Shown here one piece after another: positions 63,360 to 64,000 of a stretch of DNA of 64,000 nucleotides (the stretch's first letter is position 1; every line of letters begins with the position of its first letter). The notes under the pieces are model-generated. The model did no database searches. It was given only the letters and a program-made list of their open reading frames with translations, and had not been told where the DNA came from. Source of the stretch: Mediterraneibacter glycyrrhizinilyticus (lineage in GTDB: Bacteria; Bacillota; Clostridia; Lachnospirales; Lachnospiraceae). The stretch spans positions 1-64,000 of the forward strand of contig NZ_JADMSO010000008.1 of assembly GCF_015560805.1 (NCBI RefSeq), read 5' to 3'. A program made the position numbers and the translations under genes.

Positions 63360-64000
63360 ATGAAAGCACTTATAAGTCTGCTGATCCTAAGCCTTTGTAT
63401 GCAGGGAAACATTGCGCTTGCGGGAGAAAATGTTGGATTGATACAGGAAAACGACCTAACTGCGCAGGAGGAGAAAGCGGCGGATACTGTAGATGAAATT
63501 CAGGAACCGACGGATTTGTATGCCCAGTCGGCAGTGCTGATGGATGCGGAAAGCGGGCGTGTTTTGTTTGCGAAAGAGGGGAATAAAGAGCGTGCGATGG
63601 CAAGCACGACAAAGATCATGACCTGTATTCTGGTGTTGGAACAGGGGGATCTGGATCGGGAAGTGACTGTCAGTGCGCGGGCAGCTGCGCAGCCGGAAGT
63701 CAGATTGGGGGCACAGGAGGGGGAACGGTTCCGGATTCGGGATCTGTTATATTCGCTGATGCTGGAATCCCATAATGACGCCGCAGTTGTTCTGGCGGAG
63801 GCGGTTGGAAATACAGTAGAGGGATTTGCAGATCTGATGAATGCAAAGGCGGAAAAAATCGGATGTGAACAGACGTATTTTGTGACGCCGAACGGATTGG
63901 ATGAAAAAGATGAGAAGGGGTGGCACCATACGACGGCCGAAGATCTGGCGCGTGTGATGAAATATTGTATTATGGATTCGCCGCGAAAGGAAGCCTTTTT
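63360..64000 (+). CDS. D-alanyl-D-alanine carboxypeptidase, 3' end beyond window
   Basis: Second DacF-type penicillin-binding protein, first 213 codons visible. A signal peptide (MKALISLLILSLCMQGNIAL) is followed by an acidic linker, then AVLMDAESGRVLFAKEGN and the catalytic MASTTKIM (SxxK). ESHNDAAV replaces the usual S-x-N with S-H-N, and TPNGLDEKD follows. The KTG motif would lie beyond the edge. The start at 63360 opens the signal peptide; ATG 63291 in the same frame would directly follow the terminator and seems less likely. A paralogue at 59579 shares the layout. Confidence 0.85.
   Translation, partial: MKALISLLILSLCMQGNIALAGENVGLIQENDLTAQEEKAADTVDEIQEPTDLYAQSAVLMDAESGRVLFAKEGNKERAMASTTKIMTCILVLEQGDLDREVTVSARAAAQPEVRLGAQEGERFRIRDLLYSLMLESHNDAAVVLAEAVGNTVEGFADLMNAKAEKIGCEQTYFVTPNGLDEKDEKGWHHTTAEDLARVMKYCIMDSPRKEAF

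Noticed and set aside
62579-63412. Minus-strand open frame of 277 codons opposite scpB
   Set aside because: scpB on the plus strand is certain; the antisense translation is Phe/Arg/His-rich shadow sequence.

Overview
The window looks like chromosome of a gut Lachnospiraceae-type Firmicute. Evidence: strong AGGAGG ribosome binding sites, moderate-to-low GC, ATP-dependent pckA, an scpA-scpB pair with DacF-type carboxypeptidases, CUT1 sugar transporters with a small DUF6903-like membrane protein, and GPH and AraC genes typical of plant or mucin glycan use. The species cannot be named from sequence alone. No rRNA or tRNA gene was found.

Left part (1-23.4 kb), metabolism and transport. A decaying sugar locus comes first: a probable IS200/IS605-type element end has replaced the 5' end of a solute-binding protein gene, which also carries a frameshift. 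Two intact permeases, a 59-residue membrane protein and a GH95-like glycosidase with an in-frame TAA follow. pckA lies on the opposite strand. A seven-gene operon (7.9-14.1 kb) holds a complete ABC importer with a PHP-type phosphoesterase and a tyrosine-phosphatase-like protein, which suggests a phosphorylated or phosphodiester substrate. Next come the C-terminal remnant of a GntR/UTRA regulator, a CDF-like transporter, a large AraC regulator fused to a GH39-like domain that seems catalytically dead, an alpha/beta esterase, a GPH symporter, a Gfo/Idh/MocA oxidoreductase and an M20 peptidase.

Middle (about 23.4-57.9 kb), a defence and signalling island. In order: an HTH-like protein, a VWA protein, a wrecked exonuclease gene; an XRE regulator and a complete type 1 BREX operon (brxA, brxB, brxC, pglX, pglZ, brxL) with an OLD-family nuclease between pglZ and brxL; a BspA-type LRR protein; a type II-A CRISPR-Cas locus (tracrRNA, cas9, cas1, cas2, csn2, array of 8 repeats and 7 spacers); then a compact operon of PH-like protein, protein kinase with zinc ribbon and FHA-like tail, small helical protein, VWA/TerY protein, PP2C phosphatase and transglutaminase-like protein. 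The right edge is a gene graveyard (HNH, ATP-grasp and integrase remnants) that runs in frame into a low-molecular-weight tyrosine phosphatase gene. A 20-bp dyad, AATGTCRCCTGNNANGSGAC, occurs four times and only in gaps of this island. It ties the HTH/VWA pair, the LRR gene and the kinase operon together, as if BREX and CRISPR had been inserted into one older signalling locus or share its regulon.

Right part (58.4-64 kb), housekeeping: a DnaJ-domain protein (minus strand), a D-Ala-D-Ala carboxypeptidase, a membrane-anchored metallophosphoesterase, scpA, scpB and the start of a second D-Ala-D-Ala carboxypeptidase cut by the window end.
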